A stretch of 5,520 bases of DNA from Phycisphaerae bacterium (GTDB lineage: Bacteria; Planctomycetota; Phycisphaerae; Phycisphaerales; SM1A02). Below, piece after piece: positions 1-5,520 of the stretch (the stretch's first letter is position 1; each line of letters starts with the position of its first letter). Location: contig NYVS01000177.1 of the NCBI GenBank assembly GCA_002684755.1, positions 1 to 5,520 of the forward strand, in the 5' to 3' direction. The notes beneath the pieces were generated by a model. That model made no database searches. It saw nothing but the letters and a program-made list of their open reading frames with translations, and had not been told where the DNA came from. The position numbers and the translations under genes are program-made.

Positions 1-537
1 AGTGGCGGCGAATCGGGCAGGACCATGCTCGAACGGACCTGGTCGCGACCCACCCTCGACGTCAACGGCATCCACGGTGGATACACCGGGGCCGGCGCGA
101 AGACGATCATCCCCGCGGCCTGCACTGCCAAGATCAGCTGCCGACTCGTTCCCGGTCAGGATCCGGGCGAAATCGAACAAGCGTTGCGGAAACACGTCGA
201 ATCGATGCTGCCCGAGGAATTCAGCGTGGAGTTCATCAACCATGGCGTGAACCCCGCGGTCGTCGTGCCCGCGGACAGCCCCTGGCTTTCCGCGGCGAAG
301 ATCGGGCTCGCCGCGGCGTACGAGGCGCCCGCGGCCGTCATCGGCACCGGCGGGAGCATTCCCGCGGTCGGCGACATCCAGGCCAAACTCGGGATGGACG
401 CCCTCCTCGTCGGTTTCGGACTCGACGACGACCGCGTTCACAGCCCCAACGAGAAGTTCGACCTCCGGTGCCTCCGAGGCGGCATCAAGTCGCATGCGGG
501 GATGATCGCGGCGTTCGCGGAACATCGGACGTCCTGA
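1..537 (+). CDS. M20-family metallopeptidase (dipeptidase), C-terminal part; 5' end outside window
   Basis: Metal-dependent exopeptidase of the M20 clan (carnosinase/CNDP2, ArgE/DapE relatives) that would hydrolyse dipeptides or related amides, probably in the cytoplasm. The frame is open from base 1 and 178 codons are visible. Family members are usually about 450 residues, so the N-terminal metal-binding half and catalytic Glu lie upstream of the window. Seen here are the stretch RPTLDVNGIHGGYTG followed by AKTIIPA (about 80-120), the lid-domain strand CRLVPGQDP (139-165), NHGVNP (238-255), GTGGSIPAVGD (346-378) and VHSPNEKFDL (436-465). By family comparison, the Arg, His and Ser of these motifs contact substrate and the His at 439-441 is a metal ligand, so nothing visible is broken. 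The gene ends in TGA at 535-537 and converges on the minus-strand gene at 559-741. The exact substrate cannot be told. Confidence 0.92.
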   Translation, partial: SGGESGRTMLERTWSRPTLDVNGIHGGYTGAGAKTIIPAACTAKISCRLVPGQDPGEIEQALRKHVESMLPEEFSVEFINHGVNPAVVVPADSPWLSAAKIGLAAAYEAPAAVIGTGGSIPAVGDIQAKLGMDALLVGFGLDDDRVHSPNEKFDLRCLRGGIKSHAGMIAAFAEHRTS

Positions 538-544
538 ACGTCCG
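526..544. terminator. Perfect dyad over the peptidase stop codon, possible bidirectional terminator
   Basis: CGGACGT (526-532) and ACGTCCG (538-544) form a perfect 7-bp inverted repeat with a 5-base loop that contains the TGA stop of the M20 peptidase. It lies at the junction of two converging genes, where a symmetrical stem could end transcription from both sides. There is no T-run on either strand, so it is not a classical intrinsic terminator. Chance occurrence in GC-rich DNA is possible. Confidence 0.4.
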
Positions 545-558
545 CGTGGCACCGGAAG

Positions 559-741
559 TCAGCGAGCGGACGGCCGTTCCGCGAGTCTGCGGCGGCGGTG
601 TTCCGTCAGTTCCCGGGCCTCGGCCCGTCGGCCTTCCAGCTCGTTCGACCAGACCGCGCGGCGACTCGCCAGCAGCAGGACACCGCCGAAGGCGGGTACC
701 AGACATCCCGCGACCACGATGATGGTGGGCAACCACGTCAT
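559..741 (-). CDS. Small single-pass membrane protein, 60 residues, unknown function
   Basis: Unrecognised small protein. It starts at ATG (741-739) and ends at TGA (561-559). The start is chosen because AGAGGA, a Shine-Dalgarno match, sits just before it, although the spacing is short. Residues about 3-26 (WLPTIIVVAGCLVPAFGGVL plus LLAS) are one hydrophobic helix with a Cys near its middle. A strongly charged Arg/Glu-rich tail follows (SRRAVWSNELEGRRAEARE, then HRRRRLAERPSAR) that is probably helical. Positive charge after the helix predicts a cytoplasmic C-terminus. Third codon positions are mostly G or C, as in the neighbouring genes, and the hydrophobic-then-charged pattern is coherent, which argues for a real gene. 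The overall shape resembles small stress or complex-accessory membrane proteins such as PspB, but no homology is claimed. It is divergent from the large gene at 862 and converges on the peptidase. Confidence 0.7.
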   Translation of the reverse strand: MTWLPTIIVVAGCLVPAFGGVLLLASRRAVWSNELEGRRAEARELTEHRRRRLAERPSAR

Positions 742-828
742 GTCCTCTGGATCGACTCGGTCGGGTGCCGTCTGGAGTGGGCATTCTCCCACGACGTCCA
801 CGATTCCCGCCCCACGATCACCACCCTT

Positions 829-850
829 CGATCCTCCGTCCGGAGGGTCG
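829..850 (+). promoter_or_regulatory. Leader hairpin abutting the ribosome binding site of the large gene
   Basis: Bases 829-837 pair with 842-850: eight Watson-Crick pairs plus one G-T wobble, around the loop GTCC. The 5' arm holds CCTCC and the 3' arm GGAGGG. The stem ends three bases before the Shine-Dalgarno GGGAG (853-857) of the gene starting at 862. If folded in mRNA, it could affect ribosome access. As DNA, the same dyad could bind a dimeric regulator. Both readings are inference. Confidence 0.35.
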
Positions 851-852
851 GT

Positions 853-857
853 GGGAG
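853..857 (+). promoter_or_regulatory. Shine-Dalgarno site that fixes the start at 862
   Basis: GGGAG lies four bases before ATG 862. A second in-frame ATG at 871 would be 13 bases away, and the open frame upstream of 862 is antisense to the small minus-strand gene. This favours 862 as the start of the large exported protein. Confidence 0.55.
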
Positions 858-861
858 TAGG

Positions 862-3600
862 ATGTCCGAGATGCCGACCCACTTCCGGTCACCCAGACGC
901 CCGACGTCCGATCGCCGGAACCATCCGGCGACGCCGGGTCCCCTGCGTCTGATGCTGCTCCTCGCCGCGGCCGTGCTCGCGATCACCGAGGGGGCGTTCG
1001 CGCAGACCACGATGTCGATCGATCAGTTCGGTGCCGGGAACGCCTTCCGCCCCGGCGGCACCACCGCCGTCCGCGTCCGGATCCAGAGCGACCTCGACGA
1101 ACCCGTGCCGGGGATCGTGCAGTGGGAGACGATCAACGGCGACGGCGACACGGTCGTGAACAGTCGTCGTCTCGCGATTCCCGCCCGCGGCGGCCAGGCG
1201 ATCACCTGGCTGGTCGCGGAACTGCCCTCGAGGTCGGCGGCCGCCGATCTCCTGCGGACCATCTGGACCTTCCGCCTGTTCGAGTTCGAAGACGGCGTCC
1301 GCACCCGCGAGATCTCGGTCGCGAGGATCGACGCCGGATCCGCTCGGAACATCCCCCGTCCGGTCGAACAGACCCAGGGCATGGCGATGGTGGTCGGACG
1401 GAACAACGCGGGGCTCGGGGGATTCGACCGGGTCCGCGGGTTCGCGATGCGGCCGGGAATGAACGAGGAGACGATCGTCGTCGCGAACGTCGAACCCGGC
1501 GATCTTCCCGATGCCACCGCCGGTCTCTCGCCGTACGAGTTGATCGTGTGGGCCGCCAACGACCAGCGTTTCCTCCCGTCGAGCATCGACAACAAACCAT
1601 CCATCGAAGCCGCCCTCCGAAGCTGGCTCGAGCGCGGCGGTCATCTCGTGATCCTGCTGCCCGCGACGTCGGACCCCTGGCGACTCGGCCGCAACGAAAC
1701 GGTGTTCGGTGGCCTGATGAAGGACCTCGTCGCCATTCGCGAGGACGGCGTCCCGCTTCGCGACCTGCTTCCGGCCCTCAGCGACCGCGGTTCGCTCCGC
1801 GACGCGAACCGGCTCCAGCCGATGCACCGCTTCGACCCCGACACGCTTCCCGCGGCCTGGCGACCACTGGCCGCCGTGACGCCACCCGGGGAGCCCGGGA
1901 CACCACCGGATGCGAACGACGCGACGGCGATCGTCGCGCAGCGCCTTCAGGCGGCGGTCGAGGGCGACCCGGAACCGATCCTGTACGCGGTGCGACGCGA
2001 CGTCGGGCAGGGAATCCTCGACGTGGTCGGAATCGACGTCGCCGATCCCGACCTTCGTCTCCAGCAGGCGGGCGGACTCCCGAGGACCAGCATCTTCTGG
2101 AACGACATCCTCGGCCGACGGGCGTTCACCACCTCGGGCACCACGCTCGAGGCGCTCAAGACCGAGAAGCGTCTGGTCACGCGTCCTTCGGTCGACAATC
2201 TCGGGGCGGGCGAAGTGATCTCGCGAGGCATCGGGCTCACCAGCGGCGCGGTGGGCGGCGTGCTGGGCGGGTTCGTCCTCTTCGCCATCTACTGGGCGGT
2301 CGCGGGCCCGATCGGATTCGCGGTCCTCACCCGGCTCGGCCGACGAAGACTCGCCTGGCTCGCGTTCGCCGCGACCACCGTGATCTTCTCGGTCATCGCC
2401 TGGGCGACCAGCCGGGTCTCGTCCGGCGGCCCGATCGAGATGCGACATCTCACGATGCTTCGCCACGTCTACCGTCCGGAGGGAACGGTGGACGATCTCC
2501 CACAGTTCGATCTCGCCCGGACCTGGTTCTCCGCCCGGCTGCCGGGGTACGGCATGGTGCCGGTCGAACTCGGTGGCGACGCGATCGCGGGCAATCGTCT
2601 CGATCAGTTCTCCCCACCCCCCAACGGTCTCGCCCAGCAGTTCCCGAACACCGACCGGTACGAGATCCGGTTCGACGAAGCCGCCCGGCAGCTGGTCCCG
2701 GCCCGCGCCACCAGCGCGGAGTTCGTCGCCGACTGGATGGGTCGTCCCGTGCCCGTCGAGAACGCCTGGGGTTCGACGCTCGAGGTGGACCTCGACGATC
2801 CCATCCGTCTCGAACGCCATGCCGGCGAACAGATCTCCTTGAGCGGCACCATCGTCAACGCGACCGGGCTTCCGCTCGAAGACGTGTACGTGCTCGTGGT
2901 GTTCCCGCTTCGCACGCCGGCCTCGTTCCTCCCGGAGGACGTCCCCGACACCACCCTGCCCGTGGTCCTCGACGATCCCCCGAACTACGGCGCCTTCGTC
3001 GCGCTCGCGAACCGGATCGATCCAGGCGACGAAATCGATCTCCGGACCATCCTTGACGACACCGGCCGCCCCGTGCCGGAACGTCTCCGCGGCAAGCGGA
3101 GCCTCGCGACCCAGATCCGGAACACCTTCCTCGAACCCGCCACCGCGGCGGCCGAGGACGGCTTCAACGCCATCGCCATGGGCAACGCCGGACTCCGCCT
3201 GAACGAGACCGAGCGCCGTCGCTACCTGCGGATGCTCTCGATGTTCAACATGCTGCCGCCGCCGCGCATCGAGGTGAAGGAGAACGCCCGCGCGGTGGGC
3301 GCCGTCGCCTTCCATCGCTGGCTCGCTCGAGGCATGGACACCTCGATTCGATTCACCGAGCCCGGCGTGTTCGTCTTCGCCGCGGTGAGCGGCGCACCGT
3401 GTCCGGTACCGATCTCGATCGACGGTTCGCGGGTGTCGGGCGAGGGCCTGGTGATGCTCCAGTGGGTTCATCCGCTGCCACCGGTCCTCGATCAGCTCGC
3501 TCGACCGGCGTTCCGGACCGGAGACGAGTCGACCTCGGCCTCGTCGATGAAGGAAGATTCCGTGGACCCCAGCAATGGAGTGGCCTCGACATGGCGATGA
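862..3600 (+). CDS. Large exported membrane protein with GATase-like domain and central two-helix hairpin
   Basis: A 912-residue envelope protein of unknown function. The polar N-terminus is followed by a signal-peptide-like core at about residues 28-47, with a likely cut at AFA|QT. Residues about 50-150 look like an Ig-like beta domain. A class-I glutamine-amidotransferase-like Rossmann region follows (about 175-400; YELIVWAAND near 224, LERGGHLVILLP near 255, VGQGILDVVGIDVADP near 382). The only Cys of the mature chain is Cys847, so the domain has no catalytic nucleophile and is probably a binding domain. Two helices (about 464-489 and 497-515) flank the basic loop RLGRRR, which predicts that both large domains are periplasmic. 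The C-terminal 390 residues appear beta-rich. The stop overlaps the ABC ATPase start by 10 bases, suggesting coupling. Similar layouts occur beside ABC-2 ATPases (GldG-type proteins); true homology is untested. Confidence 0.85.
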   Translation: MSEMPTHFRSPRRPTSDRRNHPATPGPLRLMLLLAAAVLAITEGAFAQTTMSIDQFGAGNAFRPGGTTAVRVRIQSDLDEPVPGIVQWETINGDGDTVVNSRRLAIPARGGQAITWLVAELPSRSAAADLLRTIWTFRLFEFEDGVRTREISVARIDAGSARNIPRPVEQTQGMAMVVGRNNAGLGGFDRVRGFAMRPGMNEETIVVANVEPGDLPDATAGLSPYELIVWAANDQRFLPSSIDNKPSIEAALRSWLERGGHLVILLPATSDPWRLGRNETVFGGLMKDLVAIREDGVPLRDLLPALSDRGSLRDANRLQPMHRFDPDTLPAAWRPLAAVTPPGEPGTPPDANDATAIVAQRLQAAVEGDPEPILYAVRRDVGQGILDVVGIDVADPDLRLQQAGGLPRTSIFWNDILGRRAFTTSGTTLEALKTEKRLVTRPSVDNLGAGEVISRGIGLTSGAVGGVLGGFVLFAIYWAVAGPIGFAVLTRLGRRRLAWLAFAATTVIFSVIAWATSRVSSGGPIEMRHLTMLRHVYRPEGTVDDLPQFDLARTWFSARLPGYGMVPVELGGDAIAGNRLDQFSPPPNGLAQQFPNTDRYEIRFDEAARQLVPARATSAEFVADWMGRPVPVENAWGSTLEVDLDDPIRLERHAGEQISLSGTIVNATGLPLEDVYVLVVFPLRTPASFLPEDVPDTTLPVVLDDPPNYGAFVALANRIDPGDEIDLRTILDDTGRPVPERLRGKRSLATQIRNTFLEPATAAAEDGFNAIAMGNAGLRLNETERRRYLRMLSMFNMLPPPRIEVKENARAVGAVAFHRWLARGMDTSIRFTEPGVFVFAAVSGAPCPVPISIDGSRVSGEGLVMLQWVHPLPPVLDQLARPAFRTGDESTSASSMKEDSVDPSNGVASTWR
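3577..3580 (+). promoter_or_regulatory. Shine-Dalgarno site of the ABC ATPase, inside the upstream gene
   Basis: GGAG lies 10 bases before ATG 3591 and 16 before the alternative in-frame ATG 3597. The usual spacing therefore supports 3591 as the start, giving a 10-base overlap with the preceding gene. Confidence 0.5.
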
Positions 3601-4538
3601 TCGAGACGATCAATCTGACGAAGAAGTACGGCGACCTCGTGGCGTTGGACAACCTCAACCTCGTCGTGGAGGAAGGCGCGTGCCTCGGCTTCATCGGTCC
3701 CAACGGGGCCGGGAAGACGACCACCATCAAGATCCTCGCCACGCTGCTCAAGCCGACCTGGGGCGAGGCGCGGATCGATGGAAACGTGGTCGGGTACCAG
3801 AACCACCTGATCCGACCGGTGATGGGATACGTCCCCGACTTCCTCGGCGCCTACGAGGACATGCTGGTGCTGGAGTACCTCGAGTTCTTCGCCGCCTGCT
3901 ACGGCATCCACGGGAAACGCCGGCAGAAGGTCGTCGGCGACGTGCTCGACCTGACCGAACTCGGCTACAAGGCGAAGAGCGAGGTCAACGGTCTCAGTCG
4001 CGGCATGCAGCAGCGACTCTCGGTCGCCCGGGTGCTGCTTCACGATCCGAAGGTGCTGCTGATGGACGAGCCCGCCTCGGGTCTCGACCCGCGGGCGAGG
4101 ATCGAGATCCGCGAGCTTCTCAAGGAGCTTCGACGCATGGGCAAGACCATCATCATCAGTTCGCACATCCTTCACGAGCTCGCGGAACTCTGCAACGCGG
4201 TCGCGATCGTCGAGAAGGGGCAGCTCCTCTTCAACGGCACGGTGGCCGAGATCATGCGTCGCGCCGGGACCGGACGCCTGGTGCACATCACGCTGGACGA
4301 TCGCCATGAAGAAGCCGCCCGCATGCTCGCCGAGGTGAAGGGCATCGAACGGGTCGACGTCAACACGCCCGAGGGCAGGCCGCGGATCGACGTGATGCTC
4401 GACCCCGAACACGGACTCCCGGTGAGCGAGCTGCCGAGCCGCCTCATCGCCCAGGGATTCCGGGTCGAGACCATCCAGCACGAGCAGGTGAACCTCGAGA
4501 CCGCGTTCATGCGTCTCACCAAGGGCATCGTCTCGTGA
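3591..4538 (+). CDS. ABC transporter ATP-binding protein, ABC-2/CcmA type
   Basis: A 315-residue cytoplasmic ATPase that powers an ABC-2 type exporter or envelope complex. All nucleotide-binding motifs are present: Walker A GPNGAGKTT (36-44), signature LSRGMQQRL (135-143), Walker B VLLMDEP (155-161) with catalytic Glu160, D-loop SGLD (163-166) and switch His192 in SSHIL. The Q-loop position reads GYVPDFLGAYEDM, with Asp83 where the usual Gln would be; this is seen in a subgroup of CcmA-like ATPases. The region after about 225 is the extra C-terminal domain of DrrA/NatA/GldA-like proteins, ending in NLETAFMRLTKG. No multi-helix permease is in the window, and the only membrane neighbour is the two-helix protein whose end it overlaps by 10 bases. 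Its own stop overlaps the nadK start (GTGA). The transported substrate is unknown. Confidence 0.95.
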   Translation: MAMIETINLTKKYGDLVALDNLNLVVEEGACLGFIGPNGAGKTTTIKILATLLKPTWGEARIDGNVVGYQNHLIRPVMGYVPDFLGAYEDMLVLEYLEFFAACYGIHGKRRQKVVGDVLDLTELGYKAKSEVNGLSRGMQQRLSVARVLLHDPKVLLMDEPASGLDPRARIEIRELLKELRRMGKTIIISSHILHELAELCNAVAIVEKGQLLFNGTVAEIMRRAGTGRLVHITLDDRHEEAARMLAEVKGIERVDVNTPEGRPRIDVMLDPEHGLPVSELPSRLIAQGFRVETIQHEQVNLETAFMRLTKGIVS

Positions 4539-5395
4539 GCGGCCGACCCCACGTGCTGCTGGTCGCGGACCGGACGCGATCGGGAATCCCCGAAACGCTT
4601 TCGATCGTCGAACCGGCGATCGAACGGCACGCCGGCGAGGTCACGCGGATTGATCCGCACGAACCGCTCCCGGAAACGCCGTTCGACGTCGCGGTGGTGC
4701 TCGGCGGCGACGGGACGATCCTCGGACAGGCCCGCCGCCTCGCGGCGCGGGGCACGCCGATCGCGGGCGTGAACGTCGGGCGACTCGGATTCCTCGCGGA
4801 GTTCGACGCCGACGCGTTCGCGGACGCGGCGGAGCTCGTGCTGGGCGACGCGCCCCCGATCGTCGAACGGATGACCCTCGAGATCCGGGTCGAATCACCG
4901 GACGAGGACCTCGACGACGACGAAGGCTGGACGCTGGCCCTCAACGACTGCGTGGTCACCGCCGGTGCACCGTTCCGGATGATCGAGCTCGGACTCGACT
5001 TCAACGGGCACGGCGGCCCCCACCTCTCGGGCGACGGCCTCATCGTCTCCACGCCGACCGGCAGCACCGCGTACAACGTGAGCGCAGGCGGCCCCATCGT
5101 CCATCCGACCTGTGACGCACTGGTGGTCACGCCCCTCGCGGTCCACAGCCTCGCGTTCCGGCCGGTCGTCGCGGGCGCCGACGAGACCATCACCGTGACC
5201 GCGGTGCGGGTGAACGAGGGCACGACCCTGGTGATCGACGGCCAGTTGACCCGCCACCTCCGGGTGGGCGAACGGGTCCGGCTCCGCCGCGGCGCCCCCC
5301 GGGTGCGCCTGATCCACGATCCCCGCGCGGAATTCTGGTCGACCGTGGTGCGGAAGATGCGATGGGCGACCGGCCCGACCTATCGGGATCGCTGA
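4535..5395 (+). CDS. nadK: NAD kinase (NAD+ + ATP to NADP+ + ADP)
   Basis: Cytoplasmic NAD kinase of 286 residues, close to the usual 280-300, and the sole route to NADP in most bacteria. Visible motifs are the ATP-binding LGGDGTIL (56-63), GVNVGRLGFLAEF (78-90), ND at 137-138 in the place of the family's Asn-Glu NAD-binding pair, and GDGLIVSTPTGSTAYNVSAG (166-185), the family hallmark. IDGQ near 233 and a short C-terminal helix (EFWSTVVRKMRW) also fit. An acidic insert, ESPDEDLDDDEGW, sits at about 120-132 before the ND motif. The start is GTG at 4535, overlapping the ATPase stop as GTGA. AAGGG at 4521-4525 is a well-spaced Shine-Dalgarno site, and this start gives a complete N-terminus. The overlap implies translation coupled to the ABC ATPase, although no functional link between the two is evident. 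Confidence 0.96.
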   Translation: MSGRPHVLLVADRTRSGIPETLSIVEPAIERHAGEVTRIDPHEPLPETPFDVAVVLGGDGTILGQARRLAARGTPIAGVNVGRLGFLAEFDADAFADAAELVLGDAPPIVERMTLEIRVESPDEDLDDDEGWTLALNDCVVTAGAPFRMIELGLDFNGHGGPHLSGDGLIVSTPTGSTAYNVSAGGPIVHPTCDALVVTPLAVHSLAFRPVVAGADETITVTAVRVNEGTTLVIDGQLTRHLRVGERVRLRRGAPRVRLIHDPRAEFWSTVVRKMRWATGPTYRDR

Positions 5396-5405
5396 TCACC
5401 ACCTC

Positions 5406-5435
5406 GACGGTCGCCCGACCACCCGTGGTACCGTC
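5406..5435 (+). terminator. Nested inverted repeats between nadK and serS
   Basis: Outer arms GACGGT (5406-5411) and ACCGTC (5430-5435) pair perfectly. Inside them ACCAC/GTGGT (5418-5422 and 5425-5429) forms a second stem stacked on the outer one, leaving a 6-base bulge on the 5' side. An alternative stem, GGTCG/CGACC (5409-5413 and 5416-5420), is mutually exclusive with both. No T-run follows, so this may be a weak terminator, a leader structure for serS, or chance in GC-rich DNA. Confidence 0.35.
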
Positions 5436-5475
5436 CCCGCCTCCAGTCCCCGAACCGAACCGGATCGAGCCCCGC

Positions 5476-5520
5476 ATGATCGACCTCAAGAACCTTCGAG
5501 AAGACCCCGACCGGTACCGG
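5476..5520 (+). CDS. serS: Seryl-tRNA synthetase, first 15 codons; 3' end outside window
   Basis: ATG at 5476 opens a frame that runs off the window and reads MIDLKNLREDPDRYR. This matches the typical N-terminus of bacterial seryl-tRNA synthetase (M-I/L-D-x-K-x-L/I-R-E-x-P), where the tRNA-binding coiled-coil arm begins. The enzyme charges tRNA-Ser with serine in the cytoplasm. The call rests on this short stretch only. No strong Shine-Dalgarno site precedes it; the best candidate is a weak purine patch in GGATCGAG (5462-5469). An 80-base gap with dyads separates it from nadK, so it may be in the same transcript or have its own promoter, but no -10/-35 was recognisable. Confidence 0.75.
   Translation, partial: MIDLKNLREDPDRYR

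Larger units (their letters stand above)
742..861. promoter_or_regulatory. Divergent intergenic region with two dyads
   Basis: These 120 bases separate the start of the minus-strand small protein from the start of the large plus-strand gene, so promoters for both must lie here or in the flanking coding sequence. No convincing -10/-35 pair could be read on either strand. Two inverted repeats are present. GTGGG/CCCAC (777-781 and 788-792) has a 6-base loop. A longer imperfect stem runs from 829 to 850. They could be operator sites or leader-RNA hairpins, but the sequence alone does not decide. Confidence 0.45.

Noticed and set aside
485..784. Alternative minus-strand frame of 99 codons overlapping the small membrane protein
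   Set aside because: It runs into the peptidase coding end and its product is Arg/Pro/Gly/Thr-rich with no hydrophobic core. The competing frame at 559-741 has a clear membrane helix and a ribosome binding site.
598..861. Upstream extension of the large gene to an ATG at 598
   Set aside because: The extra 88 residues lie antisense to the small minus-strand gene, lack a Shine-Dalgarno site at 598, and would put the signal peptide more than 110 residues inside the protein. The start at 862 has a good site and places the signal peptide near the N-terminus.
1122..3056. Plus-strand open frame of 644 codons inside the large gene
   Set aside because: It overlaps the large gene in another frame, is extremely rich in Arg, Gly, Pro and Ser, and has no recognisable motif. 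It is a typical shadow of GC-rich coding sequence.
889..3471. Antisense open frame of 860 codons across the large gene
   Set aside because: Its codons are in register with the sense codons, so it stops only where the sense gene uses TTA, CTA or TCA. These codons are avoided in GC-rich genes, so the frame stays open without being coding. The translation is Arg/Asp/Glu/Gly-rich with no coherent domain, signal peptide or helix pattern.
3492..4481. Antisense open frame of 329 codons over the ABC ATPase
   Set aside because: It is in codon register with the intact ATPase gene and is explained by rare TTA/CTA/TCA use. No motif is visible.
4895..5317. Antisense open frame of 140 codons over nadK
   Set aside because: It is in codon register with nadK, shows low-complexity composition, and the sense strand encodes an unmistakable NAD kinase.
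5190..5489. Minus-strand open frame across the nadK end and the serS start
   Set aside because: It covers the end of nadK and the start of serS, and its translation is dominated by Gly, Arg, Ser and Pro without hydrophobic or domain structure.

Overview
The window is GC-rich (by eye about two thirds G+C, with strong G/C preference at third codon positions), almost fully coding, and bacterial. Gene density, long in-register antisense reading frames and the character of the large exported protein would suit a planctomycete (Phycisphaerae-like) or another high-GC, envelope-rich lineage. That placement is a guess from general impression; no marker for taxonomy is complete in the window.

Layout. 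Positions 1-537 (+) hold the C-terminal part of an M20-family metallopeptidase (dipeptidase). It converges on a 60-residue single-pass membrane protein at 559-741 (-). The two stop codons are 21 bases apart, with a perfect 7-bp dyad over the peptidase stop. From the small gene a 120-base divergent region (742-861) leads into a co-directional plus-strand run. This run is a 912-residue exported/membrane protein of unknown function (862-3600), an ABC-2/CcmA-type ABC transporter ATPase (3591-4538, 10-base overlap), and NAD kinase nadK (4535-5395, 4-base GTGA overlap). After an 80-base gap with nested dyads, the first 15 codons of seryl-tRNA synthetase (serS, 5476-5520) begin.

How the genes may work together. 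The overlaps make 862-5395 a likely operon with translational coupling. The large protein has a signal peptide, a periplasmic beta-rich and glutamine-amidotransferase-like region without a catalytic cysteine, a central two-helix membrane hairpin, and a second large periplasmic domain. The ATPase next to it has no multi-helix permease in the window. Either the two-helix protein is the ATPase's membrane partner or accessory (an architecture reminiscent of GldA/GldG-type systems), or the true permease lies elsewhere. NadK (NADP supply) and serS look like housekeeping genes lying downstream, with no evident functional link.

The most interesting unit is the large exported protein plus ABC ATPase pair. 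No mobile element, CRISPR array, tRNA or rRNA was seen.
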